Shown piece by piece: positions 45,974 to 54,964 of a DNA stretch of 64,000 nucleotides. Every line of letters begins with the position of its first letter. Positions within the stretch are counted from its first letter, which is position 1. The notes beneath the pieces were generated by a model. It saw only the letters and a list, made by a program, of their open reading frames with translations. It was not told where the DNA came from and did not search any database. The translations under genes and the position numbers were made by a program. Origin of the DNA: CAVONV01 sp963697355. Its GTDB lineage: Bacteria; Acidobacteriota; Vicinamibacteria; Marinacidobacterales; DATDRI01. The stretch covers positions 124,001-188,000 of the forward strand of contig CAVONV010000023.1 in NCBI GenBank assembly GCA_963697355.1, in the 5' to 3' direction.

Positions 45974-46600
45974 CTACACGGCGGCTTGTCCCAGTACTTC
46001 GCTCAGTCGGAGGCCGATGATGCGTTCTTCGCCGGGAAAGAGGTTGATCGGGATGATCTCGATGCCCTCCGGACTCGGTATCACCGCTATCCTTGGCTCG
46101 CCGTCCATCAGCACCTCTTGGCAGGCTTCGTAGCCGAGGCCCAGCTTCTCGACATCCCACGACACCCGAAGGTAGGGGTAACCTCTACCCGAGGGAAAGA
46201 AGATCTCGCTGGTTGTCGTCGGGACATGTCGCACGTCGTCGGCGATGCGCTTCAGACACTTCCCCCAACGCCGCTGGTCTGCCTCATGGTCGCGCCGAAC
46301 GTAGGCCTCGGGTGCCGCCAGCAAACCCATGATCTGTTCCTTACCTACCTTCGCGGCGCGGCCGAGCGTGTCGGCCTTCGGATCGGCATTCAGCTGCGCG
46401 GCCTCAATGAGATCGCGTCGGCCCATGAGGATGCCTGTTGCCGCCGGTCCGCAAAGAGCTTTGCCACCGCTGAAATCGGATGGAACAGCGGCTTTTCCGC
46501 CCAGGTGGGCTCCGGGTATGAGCATCTGGAAAAGCGAAAAGCAGACTCCCTCGCCCCACCCGAATCCTGACTTCCGATTCCGCAACACCGGATCCGGCAT
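45974..46600 (-). pseudogene. SelA-like PLP enzyme, C-terminal half only
   Basis: From about residue 43 the 208-residue frame matches the SelA/D-glucosaminate-6-phosphate ammonia-lyase family: DFSGGKALCGPAATGILMGR, where the lysine of SGGK binds pyridoxal phosphate, then VGKEQIMGLLAA and a C-terminal part ending GLRLSEVLGQAAV. The N-terminal half (about 200 residues) is missing; the first 40 residues do not fit the family. Without the rest of the fold it should not be active. Confidence 0.7.
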
Positions 46601-46808
46601 CTAACGCCCATCGTCTGTCCTCATAACCAACGACCTACACGAGCACTTGCTTCGAACCATGCTTGAACGGAGCTTTGCGTTTTGCTATCGTCACCGACAC
46701 CAAACGGAGTATCTTCAGGCCCGACAGAGTCGGAAATTCAACATGATCGCTTTCGGAGAAATTATCGAGTCTCCTATCCGTTGAATGTAGGCCGGCTTGG
46801 AAGAGAGC

Positions 46809-47154
46809 ATGTTGACAAAGCGGTTATTGAAGGTTCGGGAGGCGTTGAAGGCAAACGATCTCGATTGGGTCGCACTTCTTCCCGGTACCAACCTATTCTA
46901 TCTGACAGGCGTGAGTTTCCACTCCACCGAGCGCACGCTGATTGGGCTATTCTCCGTGGAGGGAACAGCTCACATGGTGATACCGACCCTCGAGTGCACC
47001 AAGATCCGCGAAGATGCTCCCTATGAGATCACCTTCCACACCTGGGATGACGGGGATGGGAGGTGTACGGATCGAGGACGATGTGGTCATCACGACTGAC
47101 GGAGTCGAGTGTCTCACCAGATTCGATCGCGACCTTCGGGTCGTTGGGATGTGA
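46809..47154 (+). pseudogene. M24 aminopeptidase P-like gene with internal deletion
   Basis: The first 80 residues are a creatinase N-terminal domain (ALKANDLDWVALLPGTNLFY, then SFHSTERTLIGLFSVEG). From about 47056 another frame gives GVRIEDDVVITTDGVECLT and FDRDLRVVG with a stop at 47152-47154, which is the last segment of M24 peptidases. The whole metal-binding pita-bread domain between them (several hundred residues) is gone. The junction has GGGGATGGGAGG, which would fit both sides (GDG and GMGG), so deletion between short repeats is likely. Confidence 0.75.
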
Positions 47155-47249
47155 ACCCGGTTGTGATGGAGGGGCCCTGCCGAAGCGGCCACGCTCAGCG
47201 GCTTGAGGTTGATAGCCTGAGACAAGGCAAGCTTCACACGGAGAGGTTC

Positions 47250-48605
47250 ATGAATCGCCCATCAAAGTACTGGATAGCGCTTTGCTTTCTGCTGGTTTTG
47301 CTGAGCGTCCGAGCCTCGAGTGCCCAGGAAGAGACGTCTTTCGACCCCGAAGCGGCCACGAGAGCATATCTCGAGCGAATACCTAACGAGGAACGGGATC
47401 GTTCGGATTCCTACTTCGAAGGTGGCTACTGGCTTCAACTCATCGGCTACCTGTACGGTCTCGTCGTTGCCTGGATTCTCTTGGCAGGGAGGATCTCGGG
47501 GCGAATGAGAGACTGGGCCGAGAAATGGCAAGGCCGCGGCGTCATTGGCGCCGCTTTATACAGCATCCAGTACATCACTATCTCTTTCATTTTCGGATTT
47601 CCTCTCACGGTCTACCAAGGTTTTTTCCGAGAGCGCCAGTACGGGCTCGCGACCCAGACCTTCGGTCCCTGGTTGCGCGATCAGTTGGTGGGCCTTCTCT
47701 TTGGGCTTTTGTTGGGCGCCATCGCGCTGACGCTCCTATACGTCGCGATCCGCATGACAGGAAGGCTCTGGTGGGCCTGGGGAACGGTAGGAGGGGTGGT
47801 CTTCCTTTGCTTCGTGATGCTCATCGCGCCGGTCTTCATTGCCCCCGCGTTCAATACCTACACACCTCTCGAGGACACACGAGTCAAAGATCCCATCCTG
47901 AGCATGGCCCGCGCGAATGGTGTCCCGGCCACCGAGGTCTATCAGTTCGACGCGTCGCGGCAGTCGAAACGGATAAGCGCCAACGTCAGCGGGTTTCTGG
48001 CCACCACACGGATTTCCCTCAATGACAACCTACTGAACCGCTGCTCGCTTCCCGAGATCAAAGCGGTCATGGCGCACGAGATCGGACACTACGCCTTGAA
48101 CCACGTCTACGAGGGCATTCTGTTCTTCGGCGTTTTGCTGTTGGTCGTTATGGCTTTGCTCGCCTGGTCTTTCGAGAAGGCGCATCGGCGATGGGGAGAA
48201 CGTTTCGGGCTCACGGATATCGGAGACGTGGCCGGGCTTCCACTGCTCGCAGCTCTCCTTGCGACTTGCTTCTCCGTGCTCACCCCTGTGACCAACACCT
48301 ACATCCGAGTCAACGAAGCGGAAGCCGACATATTCGGTTTGAACGCCGCTCGAGAACCCGAGGGTTTCGCCGAGGTCTCCCTGAAGTTAGCGGAGTATCG
48401 CAAGCTGGATCCGGGCCCCATCGAGGAGTTCCTTTTCTTCGATCACCCCAGCGGCCGTGCACGCATATCCCGGGCTATGGCGTGGAAGGCCGAGCAATTG
48501 GAAACAGCTCCCGGATCTGATCACTATTCGAAGGCCGAGGAGAAAGCCATTGGGAAGACGCTAAGCGAGATCCGTGTCGCGTATAGCAAGTACTCACCCA
48601 AATAA
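47250..48605 (+). CDS. M48 family membrane zinc protease (Ste24-like)
   Basis: With ATG 47250 (GAGAGG upstream) the protein has 451 residues. It starts with a hydrophobic signal-anchor, then has about five to seven further membrane helices, the zinc motif HEIGH at 276-280, and the third ligand in VNEAEADIFGL. This is the CAAX prenyl protease 1/Ste24 type of M48, found in many bacteria where it handles membrane proteins. Residues after the motif (DHPSGRARISR) are also conserved. The gene is intact, just after a broken M24 gene. Confidence 0.92.
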   Translation: MNRPSKYWIALCFLLVLLSVRASSAQEETSFDPEAATRAYLERIPNEERDRSDSYFEGGYWLQLIGYLYGLVVAWILLAGRISGRMRDWAEKWQGRGVIGAALYSIQYITISFIFGFPLTVYQGFFRERQYGLATQTFGPWLRDQLVGLLFGLLLGAIALTLLYVAIRMTGRLWWAWGTVGGVVFLCFVMLIAPVFIAPAFNTYTPLEDTRVKDPILSMARANGVPATEVYQFDASRQSKRISANVSGFLATTRISLNDNLLNRCSLPEIKAVMAHEIGHYALNHVYEGILFFGVLLLVVMALLAWSFEKAHRRWGERFGLTDIGDVAGLPLLAALLATCFSVLTPVTNTYIRVNEAEADIFGLNAAREPEGFAEVSLKLAEYRKLDPGPIEEFLFFDHPSGRARISRAMAWKAEQLETAPGSDHYSKAEEKAIGKTLSEIRVAYSKYSPK

Positions 48606-48683
48606 GTAAAAGGGAGGATGGGCGTTTGGCAGACGGTACAATCTCTCGAATTTGATACACGGTAGACACGCAGAAGAGAGAAG

Positions 48684-50444
48684 ATGACGGTACTGCACAC
48701 AATCGACTGGCTGCTTGTTCTCGGATACTTCGTGGTGGTTTTCGGAATCGCCTGGTGGGCCTACCTCAAGGAGAAACAGTCCGAAACATCGACGGAGTAC
48801 TTCTTAGCCGGGAGGAACCTCGGTTGGTGGATTATTGGCGCCTCGGTCTTCTCATCCAACATCGGCTCCGAGCACCTCGTCGGCCTCGCCGGCTCCGGCG
48901 CGACCGACGGCGTCGCCATGGCCCACTATGAGCTTCACGCCTGGTGCCTGTTGATCCTCGGTTGGGTGATGGTGCCCTTTTACATGCGTTCCAAAGTTTT
49001 CACCATGCCGGAGTTTCTAGAGCGGCGATTTTCTCCCATCAACCGGACCGTGCTCTCCGCCATCTCGCTCGTGGCCTACATTCTGACGAAGTTAGCGGTG
49101 GGAATCTTCGCCGGAGGTGTCGTCTTCGCCGTCCTCATGCCGGACGTCACTTTCATGGGCTTGGACAGTTTCTGGATCGGATTCGTCCTCGTCATCGTTC
49201 TCACCGGGATCTACACGGTCCTCGGCGGGATGCGGGCCGTGGCTTACACCTCGGCTCTCCAGACACTGGTTCTGGTTCTTGGCTCAGCTCTCGTCACCTT
49301 CTTTGGACTCAAGGCCCTGGGTGGCTGGAGCGTCTTGCGCGAGTTCGCAGGCTCCGAAATGTTCAATCTCTGGCGACCCATTGTCCCCGAGGGGACCCAA
49401 GCCACCTGGGCGCCGGTGAAGGAAGCGGGCCGGATGGCCTGGTACTTCAACGACAACTACCCGTGGTTGGCGATGCTCTTCTGCGCTCCCGTGGTAGGAC
49501 TCTGGTACTGGTGCACCGACCAGTACATCGTGCAGCGCGTCCTCTCGGCGGGGGACGAGTGTGCTGCTCGCCGGGGCTCCATCGCGGCGTCGGCGCTGAA
49601 ATTGCTGCCCGTTTTCATTTTCATCATTCCCGGAATGATCGCCTTTGCTCTTGCTAAAAGCGGGCAAAGCCCCCTCTTTCAACAAACGTTCTTCGATGCG
49701 GGGGGAGAAATCATCCGCGACAATGCACAACAGGCCTTCCCGATGCTCGTCGCCCAAGTGCTACCGATCGGCGTACGGGGCATCGTGGTCGCGGGTTTGC
49801 TCGCGGCCCTGATGAGCTCCTTGGCGGGCGCCTTCAACGTGTCTTCGGCGCTTTTCACCATGGACTTCTACACCAAGCTCAGGCCGCAGGCCTCGCAGCA
49901 ACAGCTCGTCTGGATCGGGCGCATTGCCACCGGCGTCATGGTGTTGATCGGCCTAGCTTGGATTCCGGTGATCCAGGGAGGAAAGGGCCTCTACGACTAC
50001 CTGCAGGGGATCCAATCGTACTTGGCGCCGCCTATTTTCGTGGTCTTCTTCCTGGGTGTTTTCGTGAAACGCCTCAACGCTAAGGGAGCGCTGTGGGCTC
50101 TCGTCGCAGGATTCGCTCTCGGGCTCTTCCGGCTGGCGGTGGACACGCCGGTCAAGCTCATCGACGGCTTTGCCTACACGGAAGGATCCTTCCTCTGGGT
50201 CATTAGCAACACGTTCTTCCAGTACTACAGCATCTTGATCTTGCTTGTTTGCATCGCCGTCATGTACTTGGTCAGCTACATGACGGAGGAGCCGGACTAC
50301 GAAAAGATAAGCGGCCTCACATACGGGACGATCACCGCGGAGGACAGGATTGTCTCGCGGGCTTCATGGAACAAGTGGGACGTCATCGCTTCGGCGGCAG
50401 TGCTTGCGGCGATTCTCGCCGCCTATCTTTATTTCACGGGGTAG
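48684..50444 (+). CDS. Sodium:solute symporter (SSS/SGLT family)
   Basis: The 586-residue protein has about 14 membrane helices. Family marks include FLAGRNLGWWIIGASVFSSN early, GLAGSGATDGVAMAHYE, and the sodium-symporter segment GLLAALMSSLAGAFNVSSAL. The layout resembles SGLT-type sugar or inositol transporters (WYWCTDQYIVQRVLSA). It sits in the inner membrane and would import a sugar or similar solute with sodium. Sugar-hydrolase fragments (GH127, GH172) lie just downstream on the other strand, which fits a former sugar-use locus. Confidence 0.92.
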   Translation: MTVLHTIDWLLVLGYFVVVFGIAWWAYLKEKQSETSTEYFLAGRNLGWWIIGASVFSSNIGSEHLVGLAGSGATDGVAMAHYELHAWCLLILGWVMVPFYMRSKVFTMPEFLERRFSPINRTVLSAISLVAYILTKLAVGIFAGGVVFAVLMPDVTFMGLDSFWIGFVLVIVLTGIYTVLGGMRAVAYTSALQTLVLVLGSALVTFFGLKALGGWSVLREFAGSEMFNLWRPIVPEGTQATWAPVKEAGRMAWYFNDNYPWLAMLFCAPVVGLWYWCTDQYIVQRVLSAGDECAARRGSIAASALKLLPVFIFIIPGMIAFALAKSGQSPLFQQTFFDAGGEIIRDNAQQAFPMLVAQVLPIGVRGIVVAGLLAALMSSLAGAFNVSSALFTMDFYTKLRPQASQQQLVWIGRIATGVMVLIGLAWIPVIQGGKGLYDYLQGIQSYLAPPIFVVFFLGVFVKRLNAKGALWALVAGFALGLFRLAVDTPVKLIDGFAYTEGSFLWVISNTFFQYYSILILLVCIAVMYLVSYMTEEPDYEKISGLTYGTITAEDRIVSRASWNKWDVIASAAVLAAILAAYLYFTG

Positions 50445-50491
50445 GTGCCTCACCGCATGAAGTGACCGAGCCGCGCGATGTCAGGTCGCTA

Positions 50492-50846
50492 CTACCCGCC
50501 TAGCTGCTCGTCCGTCGAGGAAGGGGCGACGGTTTGTGGTTGAAGCTTCCGTGCATTGAGGGCGTTCTCGTCGACCCAGGGGTTGAGCCAGGTGTCGAAC
50601 GAGCTGTCGAAAGCGCTTTTGTACAACCGCCCGGGAGTACTACGTGTTTCCGTGATCAATCGGGCGAAATTTTCGAGGACCTTCTCCGTTGCTGACCTTC
50701 CAACCCTCGGGTAAATTCATATTGAGCGTGATTGGGAGGTTCTCACGGCCGTCGTTGAAAACGAAGAGACTTCCAGCCAGCGGAATCAAAACGCATTTCC
50801 TCGATATCGTGAAGTCTAGTTGATCCGCCATTCGATGACGCCGCAT
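50492..50846 (-). pseudogene. M61 peptidase remnant, catalytic part lost
   Basis: The right part (50846 down to about 50700) reads GSLFVFNDGRENLPITLNMN and LPEGWKV, the N-terminal beta domain of M61 peptidases. One base shifted, the left part reads VLENFARLITETRSTPGRLY, SSFDTWLNPW and DENALNARKL, the region after the catalytic HExxH domain (T-P-G-R...S-F-D-x-W...D-E-N-x-x-N), ending at 50492. The zinc site between them is absent. It overlaps the end of the GH127 fragment. Confidence 0.5.
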
Positions 50847-51475
50847 TCATGCCAATCGATGTCGACCTGTAGGAACAACGCTGCCGGGGGGCCTATTTCC
50901 CCCTCTCTGTAAAGAATACTCCGCGGCTCGACCTCCAAACGGATGGCTCGAGTCTTGATGGGCTCGAACACCACTTTGTTGAAGATGTCTTTTTCGATCC
51001 CGTAAAAGCTCGGATTCCGGACGGGTTTCCACTCGCCGCCGTCCTTGTACAGGATGCGCCACGTCTTCGGCAGCCTGCAGAATCGTCTACGGCATCGTCC
51101 GGTATCCACAAGTTCAACACCGATTCGTCATTATCCGGCCACTCCGCACAGTAAACCAAGGGACCTCGCTCCAAGGCCACCCGGCCTTGATCATCGATGA
51201 CATTCTCGTGTGCCAACGCCGGCCGGACCGGCATGGGAAGCCGCATCTCGATCACGTCGCCTTGACTCCACTCTCGGTCGATCCTGACGAAGCCTCGCTC
51301 TGTCTCGACTCCGATGGGCTTGTCATTGACTTCGATACTCACCTTCTCTTGGCTCTTGTACATGTAGGCGTACAAATCCCCCGGCATGGGTTGATTCCGC
51401 GTCCAGCCGGGAATACGAAGGTAGACTGCAAACCGCTCGGTGTGCTCTGGATTCACTTCTATCTTTGCCTGGGCA
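50816..51475 (-). pseudogene. GH127 (DUF1680) beta-L-arabinofuranosidase fragment
   Basis: AKIEVNPEHTERFAVYLRIP leads to GDLYAYMYKSQEKVSIEVND, FVRIDREWSQGDVIEMRLPM and VALERGPLVYCAEW, the typical end of the GH127 catalytic region and its beta domain. Then come frame changes, and KTWRILYKDGGEWKPV, IKTRAIRLEVEP and a final ECGVIEWRIN. The N-terminal two thirds with the catalytic cysteines and glutamate are missing. The pieces lie in three frames, so it is not functional as read. Confidence 0.75.
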
Positions 51476-51845
51476 TGAGATGCTGGGATTCAGGCTGTGC
51501 GTTCTCGCCTAATTCGCTTTCGAAGGAAAGGATGCCCAAGTCTTCTGCTTCCAAGGCACCTTCCACATGCCAGCGCCCTTTGGTCGGGTCCCAAGGCTCG
51601 TCCGATAGCAGTTTTTCCAGCCTGGGCCACGGCTCGTGCAGTTCTTTTTGGTACCAAAATCCAAGACTGGAGAAATACCCGCGGCCCGTGTTCGGCCATT
51701 CGCTGATCCAGGGCCAGTGCTCGATCTCGAACGTGAAGGATTTCCTGAACGGTATAGGATCCGTGATGTGAAAGCGGTAGATGCTCAGGGCGTCGCCAAT
51801 CTCGAAACCCTCGAAGGCGGGCGCACCGAAAAGGGTTCATCATGA
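51476..51845 (-). pseudogene. GH172 (DUF2961) C-terminal fragment
   Basis: One minus frame reads IGDALSIYRFHITDPIPFRK, TFEIEHWPWISEWPNTGRGY, FSSLGFWYQKE and LHEPWPRLEK. This is the closing part of the DUF2961/GH172 fold (Y-R-F-H-I-x-D-P-I-P-F...Y-x-S-x-x-F-W-Y-Q). About 115 residues remain; stops lie just upstream. It joins the GH127 fragment directly, so a deletion may have brought two neighbouring glycosidase genes together. Confidence 0.6.
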
Positions 51846-51879
51846 ACGCGGAATCCCCAGGCATCGCTGAAATAATCCT

Positions 51880-52395
51880 CTGTTCCTGTCCCGACGAAGG
51901 ACAGCGGCCGCCGTATTCGGAAGTGGCTTCATGGGCATGGTTTCCAGAAGCACCGTCGCCAACGGGGCGAGCACCGGCTCGATCACCATTCCCGTGATGA
52001 AGCGCTATGGCTTCCGTCCGGAGCACGCGGCGGCGATCGAGGCTGTGGCGTCGACCGGCGGTCAGTTCAGGCCGCCCGTCATGGGGCTGACGGCGTTTCT
52101 GATCGTCGGCATTACCGGCATTCCGTATCGTACGATCATGCTTGCCGCGGTGTTCCCGGCGCTTGTCTGCTACGGCAGCCTTGCCGTCGCCGTACACCTC
52201 CAGGCCCACGCAGGCCGGATCGGAACGACCCGTGATGTCGAAATCCGCGAAACAAAGGTCGCCGCAGCGCCTGCGGAGACGCTTGCAAGAGAACTTGCGC
52301 ACAACAGCCATCTTCTCGTCGCAATAGGCATACTGGTATATCTACTAACCCGTCAGTTGCCACCGGCTTACGCTACAAGAAGCGCCCAGGTGAAG
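51880..52395 (+). pseudogene. TRAP transporter fused permease fragment
   Basis: The frame contains FGSGFMGMVSRSTVANGAST and GSITIPVMKRYGFRPEHAAA, then IEAVASTGGQFRPPVMGLTA. These are the signature segments of TRAP 4TM/12TM fused permeases (G-S-G-x-x-G-M-V-S-G-S-x-x-A-N-x-x-T-T-G...A-S-T-G-G-Q-x-x-P-P-V-M-G). Both ends are missing: a full protein has about 600-700 residues and only about 170 remain. It would have been an inner-membrane importer of organic acids. The end abuts the next gene. Confidence 0.8.
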
Positions 52396-52429
52396 ACACC
52401 GAGTGTTCTTAGATTTCGCGCAGCTCGCT

Positions 52430-54661
52430 TCAGCGATTTCGAGCAGACCATGCGTCTTCGCCCGCCTCCTGCCTCCGGACCGGCGTCGGATAGGGAACAT
52501 CGTAGCCCTTCACCGAATGCCACAGAACTCGGTTGAACAAACCCTCATCGGCTAGATCGATGTCATCGAGAGGGAGTTCCATGGATTTTTCCGCGTAGTA
52601 ACGCTCGCGGCCGCTGAGTTGCGCGATGGGGAGGTTCATCTCGTCGAGAGGAACCTCGTTCGGTCGGGCGGTGTAAGGTGTGAGATCGGGTGTTTCCTGA
52701 AAGCAGTCGAGCAGGGGATTGGCGGCCATGTCCAGCTGGGTCATGGGACCGAGCCCTAGGATGAGCTCCATGGTGCGGAGTAAGCTGTTCTGGTTGTGGT
52801 GGTTGGAGTCGACATATCGGCGCTTCGTATAGGGGCTGATGCAAAACGCCACCGTGCGACGTCCGTCCACGTGATCCACACCGTCCTGCGGATCGTCTTC
52901 CACCACGAAAATGACCGTCTCGGGCCAGAACCGGCTCTTGCTCACCGCTTCCACGATACGCCCCAAGGCCAGATCGTTATCGGCCACGGCGGCACGAGGG
53001 GTGGGAAATCCTTCCCGCGTCCCTGACGTGTGGTCGAACAGGACGAACTCCTCGGCGAGAGCGTGATGATTCGGCGTGACCTCGCGACCGAAGAGACAGA
53101 GTGACGGATCACCGTTTCCTTGCTCCATGTCGCCAAGAATCTGGTCGTAGGTTCGGTTCTCTTTGATGATGTAGAGAACGTGCTTGAAGACCGAGACTTC
53201 GCCTGGCCGGATCGGGACAGGGACCGTACGTGGAGGGCCGGGCTCGAGCTTCAAGGCCCGGCTCATTTCCGGTAGTCGCATGTTGATCGCGACCTGCTCG
53301 GTGAGCTCTGCGAGCTCCGCCGCGCCGGGAGCGGTGATGATCGAGACCGAGCCGACATAGTCATGGGAGTTGTACCCACCGGGGCGATTCGTCTTCAGGT
53401 GCGGCGCAATGTCGTGATCGATGCCGCGACTGCCGAAGCCTTTCACGTTGGCTACGAGGAGAAGTCGGCTCGAAGGAGTGAACGCGACCGCGCCAGGGTA
53501 CCAGCCGGTGGGAATAAAACCCGTGACCTTTCCCGTGGCAATGTCAAGGGCCGCCACGGCGTTGTTCCCGCCGTTGGCGACGTAGAGCGTGGCGCCATCC
53601 GCCGCGACGGCAACCGCATTGGGAGCGCTCCCGTAGGGCAGTTGCGGCATCGGCTTGACCCCGATGGTATCGGTGAGCTCGTCCTTCGCTGTGTCGATGA
53701 CCGAGACCGTATCGCTATTGGCGTTGGCTACGAAGAGGAGGCATCCGTCCTTTGAGAGGGCCATCCCGCTGGGATGGAGACCGACCGGAATTTCCCGAAC
53801 CGCCTGAGCGGCTTCCAAGTCGACCACCGACACGCTTCCCGTAGAAGCGACACCGGTGACGGCATCGACGACGACCCGGCTTCCCGAGCTCGGGCCGGTT
53901 GTGTCTGATTCAATGGGCTTCCGGCCGCCCCAGTTCGTGACATAGGCCTTCGAGTCGTGGAGTATGATCGTGAAAGGAGCCACGCCCACCGGGATCTCCC
54001 GCTCAACTCGTTTCGTCTCGAGAGAGACGACACCGATGGAGTTGTTGCGGCTCAGCGCTACGTAGATCTTGTTTCCGTCCTCATCGACCGCCAGGCCGCC
54101 CGGAGCCGATCGCTCCTCGGAGGCGGGACCGGGAAGATAGATGCGCTCCATCCAGCGGAAGCTTCCGTCGGCTTGAAGCTCGGATCCGTGCAGCGTATCG
54201 TGGGCGTCCGTGACCCAGACCCGAGACCCCTTCCGACTCCACGCTATACCGCAATAGCTCGCACGCCCGTCGCCCAGACTAGGAAATGGGCGTGACGGTT
54301 CCGGAAGAGGAAGAACTTGCTTCACCTGCCTCGCCGCCACGTCGATGAAGACGAGATCGAAAGAGCTCTTGACGGCAAGCAGACTTTCATCGGGGCTCAG
54401 AGCCAGGTCGGTCGGACGCCCAGCAAAGACGACCGACTCTCCTGCCGGCGAGACGATCTGAGTCGTAGCGACCACATAAGTGCCGTCACCCCGTGGCCCC
54501 ACCACGGCTTTCTGCAAGAACTGGTCGGGGCCTCGCGCTGAGGCCCGGTCGATTCCGGGAGCGAGAGCCGCCAAGTCCGCGGGCTGCCTCTCCTGGCAGG
54601 CGTAAAAAGTCGAGCACCCTAGGAAAGCGATTGCCCATACTACCCTTCTATGTGCTCTCAT
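52430..54661 (-). CDS. Exported beta-propeller/phosphoesterase protein with probable internal deletion
   Basis: The 743-residue protein starts with a signal or lipoprotein-like sequence (VVWAIAFLGCSTFYAC). Residues 30-440 form a YncE/YVTN beta-propeller (DGCLLFVANANSDTVSVIDT, DGATLYVANGGNNAVAALDI). A phosphoesterase (alkaline phosphatase superfamily) domain follows with VLYIIKENRTYDQILGD and FVVEDDPQDGVDHVDGRRT. Near 53033 the text jumps from EEFVLFD to HTSGTREGFPTPRA; in related proteins about 150 residues with part of the metal site lie between NFY and NDHTSGT. The frame is kept, so a shortened and probably inactive enzyme domain would be made. Confidence 0.82.
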   Translation of the reverse strand: MRAHRRVVWAIAFLGCSTFYACQERQPADLAALAPGIDRASARGPDQFLQKAVVGPRGDGTYVVATTQIVSPAGESVVFAGRPTDLALSPDESLLAVKSSFDLVFIDVAARQVKQVLPLPEPSRPFPSLGDGRASYCGIAWSRKGSRVWVTDAHDTLHGSELQADGSFRWMERIYLPGPASEERSAPGGLAVDEDGNKIYVALSRNNSIGVVSLETKRVEREIPVGVAPFTIILHDSKAYVTNWGGRKPIESDTTGPSSGSRVVVDAVTGVASTGSVSVVDLEAAQAVREIPVGLHPSGMALSKDGCLLFVANANSDTVSVIDTAKDELTDTIGVKPMPQLPYGSAPNAVAVAADGATLYVANGGNNAVAALDIATGKVTGFIPTGWYPGAVAFTPSSRLLLVANVKGFGSRGIDHDIAPHLKTNRPGGYNSHDYVGSVSIITAPGAAELAELTEQVAINMRLPEMSRALKLEPGPPRTVPVPIRPGEVSVFKHVLYIIKENRTYDQILGDMEQGNGDPSLCLFGREVTPNHHALAEEFVLFDHTSGTREGFPTPRAAVADNDLALGRIVEAVSKSRFWPETVIFVVEDDPQDGVDHVDGRRTVAFCISPYTKRRYVDSNHHNQNSLLRTMELILGLGPMTQLDMAANPLLDCFQETPDLTPYTARPNEVPLDEMNLPIAQLSGRERYYAEKSMELPLDDIDLADEGLFNRVLWHSVKGYDVPYPTPVRRQEAGEDAWSARNR

Positions 54662-54964
54662 CTGTCGCCTCCTAGCGAGACAAGGGAAAGATCTTCGCGG
54701 ACACGGTCGCGCAGATTGTTCGGCACGGCGTGCGCGTCGGGCCGGCGTTCACCGCCCGAGCACCAAGTGGAATTCCTGAAACCGGAAGAAAGAGACGGTG
54801 AGTTCTTGGCATGGTTTCTTCTCCGCAGAAATCGCAGGTCGGCTTTTGCGACCACGCGAAAGACACCGAAGGCGCTTCAACATATTGCTTGGCGATGATG
54901 TTCGTTCGACCTGCGCGGTGGGGGCGAAATCATAATCAACGGGTGAAGGTCGCGTTTCTTTGTT
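54662..54964. other. Gene-free stretch between two minus-strand genes
   Basis: It contains the upstream region of the beta-propeller gene. A minus frame with CDFCGEE (54672-54866) could be a decayed zinc-ribbon protein, but the evidence is too thin for a call. No hairpin terminator is obvious. Confidence 0.3.

Noticed and set aside
47525..48025. 166-codon open frame inside the M48 gene
   Set aside because: It is out of frame with the HEIGH protease frame and has a shadow-type composition.
48944..49657. 237-codon open frame inside the symporter gene
   Set aside because: Arg/His-rich shadow of the SSS gene, which has a full set of membrane helices.
51490..52311. 273-codon open frame on the minus strand
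   Set aside because: It is antisense to the TRAP fragment and out of frame with the GH172 fragment. Both of those match families; this frame does not.
54658..54866. Minus-strand frames with CDFCGEE upstream of the beta-propeller gene
   Set aside because: One Cys pair is not enough to call a zinc-ribbon protein, and the rest of the frame looks random.
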